Source of the DNA: Saussurea involucrata
Taxonomy: Eukaryota > Streptophyta > Magnoliopsida > Asterales > Asteraceae
Direction of reading: 5' to 3'
Assembly: GCA_033807775.1 (NCBI GenBank)
Contig: CM066321.1
Span: forward strand, 236,559,922-236,623,921
DNA length: 64,000 bases
Part shown: piece by piece, positions 11,254 to 23,080 of the stretch
Layout of the letters: each line of letters starts with the position of its first letter
How positions within the stretch are numbered: the stretch's first letter is position 1
Translations under genes and position numbers: made by a program
The notes under the pieces: generated by a model
Told to the model about the DNA's origin: nothing
The model's database searches: none
The model's input: the letters and a program-made list of their open reading frames with translations, nothing else

Positions 11254-12225
11254 TGTTGATCCAAACCCTCAGTGATTTGATAATGACCCTCTCTTTTATA
11301 CTTAGTGAAAATTGTAAGTAAACAATATGTATCAGAGTTTCACTATCGCTGATAAGTACTAAGATGTTACAGTACCGCTGATAGGAACTCTCGCTCTTTA
11401 GATTAAACATTCAACGAACACTGTTCACCATAATGCTCTGAGTCTGTTCAGTACTTATGTTGATCGCTGATAAGTTAGTTGTTTACTTATGATCTCTGAA
11501 GACAAGTTTCACGTCAACATAGGTTCTACGCTGAAGTCGAAGATCAAGCTCAAGAACCAGCGACAAGTCTCCTAATGAACTGATGCGGATCAGCGAAGAC
11601 TCAGATTTGTCCACTCAACATGAATTATCAAGTACAAGACTTCCGCTATCACTGAACTCTATCATTCGCTGATATAGAATGATAGATCGCTGAATCAACG
11701 AAAAGCTGATCATGAAGTCCTCCGTACAAAGTACTTTTGTCTTAACCACCCTTGCACGACTCCGTACGATATGTCAGAAAAAGAACCTCCTTATTGTCTG
11801 AAATCGTACAACCACTCTAATAATACACTGTTCAAACATGCGGCTACTAAGGTTGTCAACAAAGGTCAATGACGTACAACCAATGAGCTGCTGCCACGTG
11901 TAAAGTGTAAACTGCCATGCATTAAATGCATGCAGTATATAAGAAGAAGAACTCACTTCATTTTGAAGTAACTTGCTAACTCTGGACAAGTTCATCCTTC
12001 TTATCTTGAGATAGGTTATTATTAGTAATTTCCTTCTCTTTCTTAGTGCAAGAAACTTAGTGTTCCAACTTGTTTAGATTTAGGTTTATCCTTAATCTTG
12101 TTTCCGCAACAAGCTGTAAATTGTTAATGATTTATCAATAAACAATTTAGAAAAGTAAAATCTTAGTGTTTGTATTCATCCCCCCCCCCCCTTCTACAAA
12201 CTTGTATAGCCCTTCGGGACCAACA
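11254..12225 (+). repeat. 5' LTR of copia element 1 (972 bp)
   Basis: It starts TGTTGATCCAAACCC and ends CTTCGGGACCAACA. The part from 11,340 to 11,700 is studded with CGCTGA/TCAGCG words (about nine in 350 bp). A poly-C run of about 12 bases lies at 12,180-12,191 near the 3' end. A TATATAAG box at 11,936-11,943 may be the U3 promoter. The 3' LTR equivalent is 23,093-23,630 plus 36,473-36,906. Confidence 0.95.
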
Positions 12226-12227
12226 AG

Positions 12228-12240
12228 TGGTATCAGAGCA
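12228..12240 (+). other. Primer-binding site, initiator Met-tRNA
   Basis: TGGTATCAGAGCA lies two bases after the LTR end. It is complementary to the 3' end of plant initiator Met-tRNA, the usual copia primer. Confidence 0.95.
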
Positions 12241-12308
12241 GATTTGTTTAATCTCATAAACAAAGATCTAATCTATACTAAGATTTCTCTTCCTTGCTAT
12301 TTCTGAAA

Positions 12309-14519
12309 ATGGCTGCCAACACAAACACAAATTATATCGACAATGGTTCTCTTGCTAAACCCCCTAGATTCTCTAGAGATAATTTTAATCTATGGAAAAA
12401 TAGGATGATTCTCTTCTTAGAAGGTGTAGACCCTACTATGCCTTACAATCTTGAAAACGGCCCATATATTCCTGTAAAAATCGATGCTGCAGTGCCAGCC
12501 GCTGAGAATAGACCTGCTATTCCAGAAAGGCTGATACCCAAGGAAGTTCATATGTAGACTGACGAAGATAAGAAGAAAGTGGCTATCGACACAAAAGCCA
12601 GATCCATACTATCCATGGGTCTACCTGACGAAGTCTACCATTCCGTCATGAACCTGAAATCCGCAAAAGCCATGTGGGACACAATATGTGTTCAGTATGA
12701 AGGTACGTCTGAAGTCCAGGACTCTCGAAAGATCAACCTGGTAAGACAATACGAAAGTTTCATTTATGGTAAGAATAAAACTCTCTCTGAAGTTCACCAA
12801 CGTTTTAATTGCTTAATAATAGATCTAAAAACTGTTGGTAAGGAATATTCTAACTTTGAAGTGCTGACAAAGTTTCTAGAATGTTTACCTGAAAGCTGGG
12901 ACAATTATTCTATGTGTCTCAAGCTGTCAAAGGATCTAAGATCAATGACCCTTGCTACCTTATATGGCACGATGCTGAATCATGAGCAATCGAGCCATCT
13001 TAAGAAGAATCTTGTAAAAGATTCCAAAAGAACCCCTGTTGCTTTAATCTCAGAAGAACCTTCTACTCAGCGACCAGTGGTCACTATCACTGAGTTAGAA
13101 AGTAACTCTGAAAGGTCATCAGAATCTGACTCTTCAGATGATGATGAATCTTTGGCTCTCCTAACTAAAAAGTTCAGGAGATTCGCCAAAAAGAAAATGT
13201 TCAGAAAGAACAAACCCATTTCTATTACTGATAAGCCAAGATCATCAGCTATTGTTGATAAGGCTACTGCTACTTGTTTTAACTGCGAAAAGATTGGACA
13301 TTTCGCTAATGAGTGCAGGTCTAAGAAAGTTTCGAGAAACTCAGTGTTTCCCAAGAAATCCTTTATTCCCAGGAATAAAGATGACAAATACGCTAAGCTG
13401 AATGAAAAGTATGCGAAGCTGAAAAGCTTTAAGTAGAAAGGCAAAGGCCTGATGGCTTATGATTGGGCTGCCTCTGATGAAGAAGAATCATCATCTGACT
13501 CTGAAGATGATGAAGCCAATCTCTGTCTTATGGCCGAGATTAAAGATGAGGAAGAAAGCTCAGACATTCCCTCTACTTCAACCTTCAAATAGAAAAGATT
13601 TCTAAAATTGAAGAAAATTTTAAAGATCAAGTACATTTAAATCAGCTAGTCAAAATCGAGCGAGAAGAAGCTATCTCTGCTTTAAGAGCTGAAAAAGCTA
13701 CTGTTGAAGGATGGTGTAATTCTTCAACAAAGATCACTGAGATAATTAAGTCTCAGATTCCCCTGAGTGATAAACGTGGTCTTGGTTACAAAGCTGATAA
13801 TCTAGAACCAACCACTGATCGTTCCATGCTCTTATTTGGAACTTTCGTATCCTCAGTCGCTGATACTTCATCCTCTTAGTGTTCCTCGTCCAGACCGCCC
13901 ATCCCTGAGGAAACTTCTACCTCTTCAAAAGGTAAAGAGAAAATGGTTTATCCAAAACCTACCTATGTCTTTAAAGATAAAGGTAAAGGAATTGCTATTT
14001 ACCAAAATCCTCAAAAGGGTACCTTAGTACCTAAGCTGAATGCTTCTAAAGCTTTAGTGATTCATTCCTCTGGATCAAGGAATCAGATCTCTGGATCTAC
14101 TCAGCATGGATCTATTCAGCGATCTACTCCTAGAATCAGAGTTGATGTCTCTGGTAAGAAATCCAAAGAACTGAATGTTCCTCCTATTTCAAAAGCCAAC
14201 AGCTTACTTGGTGCTGTTTCTTCTAATTCAAAATCTAAAGCTCAGCATTCAAATGGTCCTAGAACTACTTTTAGTTATAGGAAATGTTATCACTGATCAT
14301 ATTGCTAGTAAGTGCCCCACATCCACCAAAGCTGAAAAGATAGCTAAGGTGAAGATTGCCCCCAAGGCAAAGAAGACCACTGAGGTTAAGAAATTAACCA
14401 AAGTGAAGACTGACAAAGCTGAATCTTCAAATGCTGCGAAGATTGCTGAACCTTCCATTCCAACTACTTCCACTGACAAACGTGTACACATGATTAAGTG
14501 GGTACCCAAGAAAAACTAA
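12309..14519 (+). pseudogene. gag: gag polyprotein of copia element 1 (broken)
   Basis: The likely start is ATG at 12,309 (MAANTNTNYIDNGSL). An N-terminal DUF4219/UBN2-type gag domain follows (PPRFSRDNFNLWKNRM; MWDTICVQYEGT; FLECLPESWDNYS), then a CCHC zinc knuckle CFNCEKIGHFANEC near 13,275, then an acidic DEEESSSDSEDDEANLCLMA segment near 13,480 typical of Sirevirus-group gag. The protein packages element RNA in cytoplasmic particles. Breaks: TAG at 12,555-12,557, TAG at 13,434-13,436, TAG at about 13,590, and frameshifts between 13,590 and 14,175. The last segment ends WVPKKN with TAA at 14,517-14,519. Pol continues in the same frame directly after it, so this stop may be the natural gag-pol boundary. 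Confidence 0.85.
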
Positions 14520-17500
14520 TCTTCCTTTGTGATGCAAGTTAAAAAGGGTATCTGGTATCTCGATAGCGGATGCTCTAGACACATGACTGGAAAGAAAAGC
14601 CTGCTCGCTGAATACAAGGAAGAGAAGGGTCCCTCTGTGACTTTTGGAGGAAATGGAAAAGGACATACCCGAGGGTTTGGTGTACTCTCTAATGGTACAA
14701 CCACCTTCAGAAGAGTCGCATATGTTGAAGGGCTGAAGCATAATCTTTTAAGCATCAGTCAGCTTTGCGACAAGGATAACAAGGTAATCTTTACCAAGGA
14801 ATCATGCTTTGTCACTGACAAAAAGGAGAAGATAGCTCTCAGTGGTTATCGTTTGGAAAATGTTTATGTAATAAACATGGACTCAACAACCACTGAGAAC
14901 TCCTGTTTCTTCTCAAAAGCCTCATCTGATGTCAGCTGGCTATGGCATAAGAGGCTCTCTCATCTGAATTTCAAGACACTGAACACTCTTTCTTCAAAAG
15001 AGTTAGTCACTGGTCTACCTCAGCACTCATACGCCAAAGAATCTTTATGTTCAGCATGTGAGAAAGGAAAGCAGACCAAAGCAAGCTTTAAGTCAAAGCA
15101 AGTCTCCTCAGTGTCATCTCCTCTGCAACTTCTCCATATGGATTTGTTTGGCCCTGTTAACAAACAATCCATCGTTGGAAAGAAATATACACTGGTCATA
15201 GTTGATGAATTCTATCGTTATACATGGGTTATGTTTCTTCGTTCAAAGAGTGACACCCCTAAAGAACTCATCACCTTTGTTCGGAAGATGGAAACCCTGA
15301 ACAATTTGACCGTTCGCTCAATAAGGAGTGATCATGGGACTGAATTCAAAAACAGTTCTCTTGATTCCTTCTTTGAGAGCAAGGGTATTTCTCACAACTT
15401 TTCATCAGTGAGAACACCACAACAAAATGGAGTCGCTGAAAGAAGAAATAGAACAATTATTGAAGCTGCACGTTCAATGCTCAGCGATTCTTACCTGCCT
15501 ACTCAGTTTTGGGCAGAAGCTGTCAACACTACTTGTTTTACGCAAAACAGGTCGTTGATAGTCAAAAGATTCAATAAGACAGCCTATGAACTTTTTCATG
15601 TGAGAAAGCCTTCAATCAGCTTTCTTCACATCTTTGGATGTCAGTGTTTCATACTGAACAACAGAGATGCCCTTGGAAAGTTTGATCCTAAGGCTGATGA
15701 TGGAATCTTTCTTGGATATTCTTCAATCTCCAAAGCCTTCAGAGTCTTCAATCGAAGAAGACAAACTGTTGAAGAAACAATTCACGTCACGTTTGACGAA
15801 TCCCGTTCAGCGAACTCTAAACCGTCCGCTGATACTGAAGAACTGAATCAATGGATGTTTTCTCATCTTGGTGATTGAGAAGATACTCCCACTCCTCATA
15901 CTCATACAGTTGAAGATGATTGTCCTACTATCATTCCAAATATGCAGAATAGTGAAGCTGAAACATCATGGGTCTCAGCTGTTCCTTTAAACACAATACC
16001 TCCTTCTGAACCCAATGTCTCAGACATTCCATCTACTTCTCAGCAATCAGTGAATATAATGACAACTGCACCCGTTCCTCTCTTAGCTGATACTCCAGAC
16101 GTCGTTGAAGCCTCATCTTCAGCTACTCCAGTTCAGGTTGAGTCAACGTCTCATGCTCCAGCTCAGCGATGGACTGTAAATCACCCATCAAATTCTTGGT
16201 GATCCAAACGCTGGTATTCAGACTCGACGAAGTGCAGGTAATATTTGTTTATTTGTTAACTTTATTTCTCTGACTGAACCAAAGAAAGTAGATGATGCCC
16301 TCAAAGATCCAAACTGGGTCAGCGCCATGCAAAAAGAGATGACTGAATTCGAAAGAAACAAAGTTTGGAAACTTGTTCGAAGACCAACTGACAAGACAGT
16401 GATAGGCACTAAATGGGTCTATCGAAACAAGTTGGACGAACATGGAACTGTAACCCGCAACAAGGCTCGTCTTGTTGCTCAGGGATACAGACAAGAGGAA
16501 GGTATAGATTACGACAAAACATTTGCTCCAGTAGCAAGACTAGAATCTATTCGTCTATTCTTAGCATACGATGTACACAAAGACTTCAAAGTATATCAGA
16601 TGGATATTAAGTCAGCGTTTCTAAATGGAAAGCTGAATGAAGAAGTCTATGTGGAATAACCTCCAGGATTCTCAGATCCTAAGCGTCCAGGTTATGTTTA
16701 TAAACTGGATAAGGCACTTTATGGCTTGAAGCAAGCTCCACGTGCATGGTATGACAATCTATCTACTTATCTCCATATTGAACAATTTGAGCGAGGTAAA
16801 ATCGACAAAACTCTATTTTTCAGGAAAATAAAAGGTCATATCATTCTTGTTCAGATATATGTTGATGACATTATATTTGGCTCTACTAACCCTGATCTTT
16901 GTACTCGTTTCGCTGATAGAATGAAAGATGAGTATAAAATGAGCATGATGGGTGAACTAACATATTTCCTTGGTCTTCAGATAAAGCAAAATGAAAAATG
17001 AACTTTCATTAATCAGGGAAAGTATGTTAAAGATATGCTGAAGAAATTCGACTTAACTCAAAGTTCAGCTATGAAAACCCCTATGGCACCACCGCTAAAA
17101 CTAGACAAGGATACTAAGGGTATTCCTATTAATGTCACGCTGTACCGTGGGATGATCGGCTCTCTCTTGTATCTTACAGCTAGCCGACCCGATATTATGT
17201 ACGCAACATGTTTGTGTGCACGATATCAAGCTGAACCCAAGATATCTCATATGACCGCTGTAAAGCGAATTTTTCGATACCTTAAGGGTAATGCGAATCT
17301 AGGTCTTTGGTATCCCAAAGACTCAGGATTCGATCTAATCGCCTATTCAGATAGTGATTTTGCAGGTTGCAAATTGGATAGGAAAAGCACCACAGGAGGA
17401 TGTCAGCTCCTGGGTGGAAAGCTGGTGAGTTGGACAAGCAAAAAAGCAAAACTCAGTGTCCACCTCCACAGCTGAAGCTGAGTATGTAGCCGCTGGAAGC

Positions 17501-17806
17501 TGTTGTTCTCAGGTCTTGTGGATGAGAAATCAACTACTGGACTATGACCTTCAGCTCTCAAATATTCCAATATATTGCGACAGCACAAGTGCCATCGCTA
17601 TAGCAAATAATCCAGTACTACACTCAAAGACAAAACACATCGAAATCAGGCATCACTTTATCAGAGATCATGTGATGAATGGTGATATAGAACCTCACTT
17701 TATCCCAACTGAATATCAGTTAGCTGATCTGTTCACCAAACCTCTTGATGAGACAAGATTCAACTTTCTCATCAGCGAGCTTGGAATGCTGAACTTTGAA
17801 GAGTAA
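14520..17806 (+). pseudogene. pol: pol of copia element 1: protease-integrase-RT-RNase H (broken)
   Basis: Order is copia-type. The protease active site is in WYLDSGCSRHMTG at about 14,550. The GAG-preintegrase zinc motif is WLWHKRLSHLN...SLCSACEKGK. The integrase catalytic triad is complete: HMDLFGP, RSDHGTEF and NGVAERRNR. RT begins with NKVWKLV...GTKWVYRNK and has the catalytic QIYVDDIIFGST at about 16,853. RNase H has DSDFAG, STAEAEYVAAG, YCDSTSAIA and ADLFTKPLDE, ending FLISELGMLNFEE with TAA at 17,804. Breaks: TGA at 15,876, a frameshift near 16,188, TAA at 16,657 (after VYVE), TGA at 16,999, and a frameshift near 17,445 in an A-rich run just before STAEAEY. The protein copies element RNA and integrates the cDNA. 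Confidence 0.92.
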
Positions 17807-18110
17807 AATCTTCAGCAGTTCACATTTGATCAGCGATAGGATAAAATCGACTTGTATAACCCATTCTATCATCTTCTCTCTGAATAAACTTGATTCGCTG
17901 ATATCAAGGTATGTTTTTCTCTCTCTGACAATCGCATGTAAATGCAAGATTTCAAAATAAATCACATCGCTGAATATTTCTTCCTTAATCAGCGATACTT
18001 TGAAATTTCTAAAACCAACACTGATATTTCTATTCAGTGCTTCATATTTTCAAAAGTGTCCCTGATTTTTCAAAACCTCAGAGACATCCAAGAATATGAA
18101 AGGACAGTTG

Positions 18111-18270
18111 TGACGTCATTGCAACGGATAAGCCCTGGCACGTTCTTTCTTTCTGACACACGTTTGCACGTTTCGTTTACCTTCCAATCAAATGCAAACA
18201 CGTGTCCGTGTCATGATGAAAATCTTTTCCCGCTCAAGATTTTCTCTCTCTCTAATCTCACTATATAAAC
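18111..18270 (+). promoter_or_regulatory. Candidate internal promoter of the third ORF (element 1)
   Basis: In order: TGACGTCA (18,111), an ACACGTGT G-box (about 18,198), TGTCATGATGA, TTTTCCCGCTCA, a TTTTCTCTCTCTCT patch, and TCACTATATAAAC with the TATA box at 18,262-18,269. The same elements in the same order occur on the minus strand of element 3 at 61,893-62,049, while surrounding bases differ. The ATG of the third ORF lies ~480 bases downstream. Pol ends 300 bases upstream, so the block sits in a true spacer. Promoter activity is inferred. Confidence 0.65.
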
Positions 18271-18398
18271 GTATTCTGGGTTTATATTTTTCTTTTACGC
18301 GAACTTCTCCTCCAAGAAAGAAAAAGAAAATTTACTGTTGCATTTGTGCTCTCAAGTTTTTCAAGAACTTAAGAACTTCATCTTCCTCAACGAACCAG

Positions 18399-18748
18399 GT
18401 TAATAATTCTTTTATTTTACCTGTTTCTTCAAACTTGTTAATGATCTTCTCTTTGTTTTCACAAGATCAAACAAAAGAACTTTATAAAAAGAAATCATTT
18501 CTTTCATGGTTTTATGAACACAACCTTTCATGGTTGTTCTTCAAGTTTAAACGCAAAATCTTAAACTTGTTATTCATTCGTTTTTCCAGAATCCTTTCTC
18601 AGAAACTGGAAAACAAGATTTTCTTTGGGTTTGCATTTCGTTTTTTTTTGTCTGAATGAAATGGACAAAATTCGAACCATCTTATTGGAAAATCTTTCCA
18701 CATTAAGATTATTCTTATTTTTTAATCTTTGGTTGAACTGATATACAG
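18399..18748 (+). other. Candidate 5'-UTR intron of the third ORF (element 1)
   Basis: The donor is CCAG|GTTAAT at 18,398/18,399 and the acceptor GATATACAG| at 18,748, three bases before the ATG at 18,752. Element 3 has the equivalent arrangement (donor ACAG|GTTCAC, acceptor TTATCAG|, then AAATGG). The interior is T-rich, as plant introns are. It is unproven without cDNA. Confidence 0.5.
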
Positions 18749-19648
18749 AAAATGGCATCTACTGACATTTCCAAGAACACCATCGCTGAGAACACTGCTG
18801 CTGATAATACTACTGAGGAATTAGAAATCATCAAGGCTCCTCAGGTCAAGTTCTCTCTTGACAAACTGGATTAGACCAAGGCAAATAACCTCTATGTGCT
18901 TCTCGAGTTTCCTCCTCGAAAGCAAGTCACACATCTGGATGATGCTGTGAACTTTCTGAAGAATTGTTCCATCTCCACAGCCCTGACCATAACACCTCCT
19001 GCACATCAGCTACTGCTATCCCAATTCTGGTACTATGCCAGACACTCTCAGCTACCATCCACCAAAGACTCCTAAAAAACAATCGATTGTATCCTCTGTG
19101 ATACTGACTATGGCACTATGAAGATCACCCCTGCTATAATCCGCAAAGCCCTGAACCTTCCCTTGGCCACCAAAGAAAAACCCTTTGTTCCTCTCCCTGA
19201 CCACAAGAAAAACTCAGACAGGGAAGCTATCATTGCATTCTTCGATGCAATGGGCTATGTATGGGAAACTGGGAGGGACATGAAGCCTGAGAAGAAGCTA
19301 ACCCTCATCAAAAAGTCTAAAATGCCCAGCGAGATGAATTTCATCTTCGTTCACTTAATCAGCTGCATGACTGCAAAGACTGGTTCCTCTGATCAAGCCG
19401 CTCAGCCTCAGCAAGCAATGGGATATGCCTTGCTGAAAGGTCTACATATAGACTGAGCATCGATAATCTACGATGATCTGGTACTTAGAGTAGACTCCGC
19501 CGCTGACAGATCTCCATGGGTTCCTTACCCTCGTTTCATCAGCGCCGTATTCCAAACAGGCCTGAAGGACAGCTACCCAAAAGAGGGTGACCTGAAACTC
19601 TCTCAGGTTGGCCCTAAGGTTCTCGACTTCAAGCCAGTGGCAAATGAG

Positions 19649-19738
19649 GTACGTCTTTCTACTCTTTTAACTCTTCTCAACCCTACTTCTTCAACTTCTG
19701 CAGCTCCTTCAGCGGACAAACCCACCGCTGATACCCAG
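19649..19738 (+). other. Candidate intron a of the third ORF (element 1, 90 bp)
   Basis: The donor is GAG|GTACGT and the acceptor GATACCCAG|GTTGCA. The length is 30 codons without a stop, so it is open either way here. The homologous intron in element 3 (76 bp) contains an in-frame stop and must be removed to keep the frame, which supports its reality. Confidence 0.65.
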
Positions 19739-20261
19739 GTTGCAACCTCCATTCCTTCTCTTAAAAGGAAACACTCCTCCACCCAACTTAGTTCCAAAAG
19801 AACTAAGAAAACCAAGGAGCAACCCCAGCAATCTCTTGCTGAAGACTGCTCAGCTCATCTCAGAGAGCTGAAGGAACGTTCAGTGGTACGCTCTGCCACA
19901 GCTAAACAAGCCACCCATTCTATCCCAGCTTCAGCGTCTCTAAACACTGAGGTTAAAAACTTGGAATCTACCCAACCTCCTTCAGTCTCTCAAAAGACTG
20001 ACGAAGTGATTCTCAGCGAATCCAACGCTAAACTCCGCACCCAACCTCCATTCTCAACCTTCGCTTCTCCCTCTACTCAATTGGACTCTACTCCAGTTAT
20101 CACTGAAGCACCTGTCATTCCTCCAGAAGCTAACGCTGACACTCAGGGAATGATGGGCGTAGGACCTGCAACGATGACCATGCGTCCACGCACTCTAGCT
20201 GACGACATGGAACTTTTCTCAGGACACCGTGATTTTGATGCATTCACTAATCCTCCTGCAG

Positions 20262-20342
20262 CTATACACCAACCCCTATACACTGTAACTGAACCCCAAA
20301 CTTCTGAGCTTTCCTCTGTTCACAAGTTCTTATATGTTATAG
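20262..20342 (+). other. Candidate intron c of the third ORF (element 1, 81 bp, donor apparently mutated)
   Basis: The segment between CCTGCAG and TTATAG|GTCCTAAT aligns with an 81-bp segment of element 3 that has a proper GT donor and a pyrimidine-rich TTTTTCAG acceptor. Here the donor reads CTATAC in place of GTATCC. Length is a multiple of three in both copies, so retention keeps the frame. Confidence 0.4.
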
Positions 20343-21418
20343 GTCCTAATTTGGGAGACATCAACGCCTCTCTGAAGACAATAGAGACGGCGCTGACAGG
20401 TCTCACTACTACTCTTTCCGACAACTCTTCAGTTGTAACAAACGCTGGAGAGAATCTTACAAAGTTGACAACTGTGGTCGAAAAGAATGCCTCCAAAGCT
20501 GACTTGGAGACGGCTGATAAAGCTCTCAGCAGCTTTGCCAAAGTTCTCGCTGACATCTACACAGACTACCTCGCCATCAAAACTTCAGTTGAAACCATGT
20601 CCAGCGAGGTCACAACGCTGAAGACATCGGTTGGCAGAATCGAAGGAGATGTGTCTGCTGTAAAGTCCGACGTGACTTCTGTAAAGACTGACGTGGATTC
20701 GATGAAGCAAATGATACAGCAGATCCTGACCAACACGACCGCCCCTGCCCCTGCCCCTGCACCTTCATCTTTTACTCCGGCAGATCGTGATGAACTCGTG
20801 AAGATCAATCCTGGTATTTCTGGTCTAGAAAATAGATTATCAGCGATTGAAATTTGTGTAGGGATCCCAGCCCAAGAAGACAGGGAACCAACACAAGCTG
20901 CTGAATCGTCACATTCCTCCCCCACTCATCATGAAAAAGAGGGGGAGAAGAGCGCTGAAGACCTTTCCCATGATGAATCTATCAGGGGAGAGAAGACTGA
21001 AGACCTCACCTTCACTGAAGAGGGTGACAAGACAATTGAAGCAGCCGCTGTACCTCAAGGAAATGAACACCCTGAGGGAACCGAGAAGCTTACCTATGTA
21101 TCTGAGGGGGAGCAACTCGAAGAAGAAGCTGAAGAATCTGAGTCTGCAGCTGAAGATGAAGAAGCCATCGACTTGTCTGATGACGAACCATCCTCTTCTC
21201 CAAAGAATGATGATGATGAAGATGATGATGATGATGACTCTTTTATCATCAAGCCTACTCAGAGGACCACAGTTCTTAGAGGAATTCTGATAAATGAACC
21301 TACAGGGGAGCGGACAAAGACAAAGCCATCAGCGTCTGAAGCTGACAAGGGCAAAGGAAAAAGTGTCGCTGAAGACGATGAAAATCTGATGATCTTGCTT
21401 AAAAAGCCGATTTGTCAG

Positions 21419-21567
21419 GTACACTAATCTTCCTTACACTACATCCCTCCTCTCTATACACATTATCAGTTCTACACTCACTAAAACCTCCATACACTTT
21501 GTCCCATTCTTTCTCTATCTCTGTTCTACCCAAGTTCTTACTCGAACGATCGATGTGTTTCAGCTAG
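21419..21567 (+). other. Candidate intron b of the third ORF (element 1, 149 bp)
   Basis: The donor is TGTCAG|GTACAC after the codon for Gln in LLKKPICQ (phase 0). The acceptor is in TTTCAGCTAG|TCCTCT. Retention gives a stop after two codons (TAA at 21,425). Removal joins LLKKPICQ to SSPLFEDIAE in frame with the 21,670-22,716 segment. Element 3 shows the same donor position (LLKKPTCQ) and the same downstream exon start (TCCTCTCCC), with a different intron sequence and length (158 bp). Confidence 0.75.
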
Positions 21568-22823
21568 TCCTCTCCCCTGTTTGAGGATATCGCTGAAGTT
21601 CCTACAGTTGCGACTTCACCAACAATAATCCCAGCTCCCAACGCTGAAGAAATAATCCCGGTCTTAGATTTGAACTCTGAGACTGATGAACCTGAAGAAC
21701 AGATACTCTCTCATAAAAACAGACCTTCCTTGGCTCCTCAAAAGCTAAGTGAAGATGATCAGAAAAGAAGAGATGAGATGATAACGAAGTTCGAGGATCA
21801 GCGAATCATTCTGAAGCGTGATCAACTTCCTACTATTCCTCCAAAATTCAAACTTTCACAAAAGGAATACAAGGATCACCTCAGAGCTGAATGCCTAATC
21901 GCTGAAAGAAGGAAAGCTGAAGAAAAAGACAGAGAATACGCCATCCAGCTTTCTCAACGATCAGTAAAAGACCCCAAGCTGAAAAGAGCTCCCATTGACG
22001 TCCAACGTCAGCTATGGGATGATGCTCAAAGGATCGTTAAAGAAAAGACTAAGGTCTCTGATACGACTTTGGAATGGTGTAAAGAAATGCTGAACTATCG
22101 ATCTCGACCATCCAAAATCATCAAAGTAAACATCAGAGGAAGACTGTTCGTTGACGTTCCTGTTGTTGAAGTTGATGTCTACAGAGAAGACAAAACCAAA
22201 CAAACCTTCTATGCTGCTTCCTTAGAGAAGTTTGGTCTCTCTGAATGGTTGGAAGTGAAATTAGCCATTCAGGGATCGCGCTCAAAGTTCAAGAGCCATG
22301 TCGAGAAGATCTTAAACACTCAGATCGACCTGGTTTCTTCTGCTGTGGATATTCCTCCTTCTACTCTTCTTCCTCCTCAACAAAGAAGAGTCTCTGCAAA
22401 GGAAAAGAAAGTCTCAGACTCAGGTCCTCCTATACGGAATGAAACAGGTATTGGTTTCTCTCGTGCTGAAGTTCTTGGCCCTGATGCTGATCTCTCAACG
22501 CTTGACACCTCCCTACCACCTGGAGAAACTTTCATTCCTGGCACAGTTGTAAGTGATCCGTATGGCATATTCTTTCTAGACTACGAAGGAAACCATCATT
22601 TTCAACACATCTCTGAGCTTCCAATCACTCCCATCGAACAACTCAGAGATCTCATATACTGGTGTGAAGTCAGACGCGGCATTAAAGCTAGACACCTGAA
22701 GCCCTTGATTTTTTAAGAAGCTCTGAACAAAAAGAATCAAGGAGTAGATATCCCTGACTGGATGATTCCCACATCAAAGACCCTCGATTAACTTCTCATC
22801 AAGGAAGAACCTTTTGACGGATA

Positions 22824-23080
22824 GGATCGCCTTGTAATTCTTTCTATCCTTGTCTATCTACATCTTTTGTACTTGTAATTGTATTAGTTGTACTTGTAAT
22901 TTTTCCACTTCCATCTGTAATCTTTAGAAAGTTTAAAGAAAAATTTCAGCGAACGTACTTTACTCCATCAGTACAGAAAAGATCCCAGAAAACAGTAAAA
23001 GGGACAAATATTTTATGAGTTCTTTTTATCCTTATGTTTTCATTAAATAGCAATTTTCTTTGTTGCTATGTCATAATCAA
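22824..23080. other. 3' untranslated region of copia element 1
   Basis: This AT-rich spacer between the end of the third ORF and the polypurine tract contains TTGTAATT-type words and no convincing open frame. It corresponds to 57,079-57,338 of element 3. Confidence 0.7.

Larger units (their letters stand above)
18752..22823 (+). pseudogene. Third ORF of copia element 1: 'LNLP'-domain, NLS, coiled-coil, acidic protein (broken, with introns)
   Basis: Start is ATG at 18,752 (MASTDISKNTIAEN). The N-terminal domain (to about 19,648) has ALNLP, PFVPLPD, AFFDAMGY, FIFVHLISC and AMGYALLKGL and resembles the 'putative plant transposon protein' domain in plant copia/gypsy annotations. Next come a basic LKRKHSS...SKRTKKTKE cluster (about 19,760), a Ser/Thr/Pro-rich region, a coiled coil with VETMSSEVTTLKTSV-type heptads (20,300-20,730), an acidic stretch with (GAT)n at 21,209-21,240, and a C-terminal domain ending DWMIP...LLIKEEP. 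No signal peptide or transmembrane segment is visible, so 'envelope' is unsupported. Breaks: TAG in the N-terminal 50 codons (about 18,872), TAA at about 19,073, TGA at 19,454, TAA at 22,714 and TAA at about 22,788. Three internal introns are proposed separately. Confidence 0.75.

Noticed and set aside
20931..21290. 119-codon plus-strand frame rich in Met/Lys
   Set aside because: It is an alternate-frame reading of the acidic (GAT)n part of the third ORF.
18752..22823. Calling the third ORF a viral-type envelope gene (env)
   Set aside because: No signal peptide, furin-like site or transmembrane segment is visible; nuclear-type features dominate.
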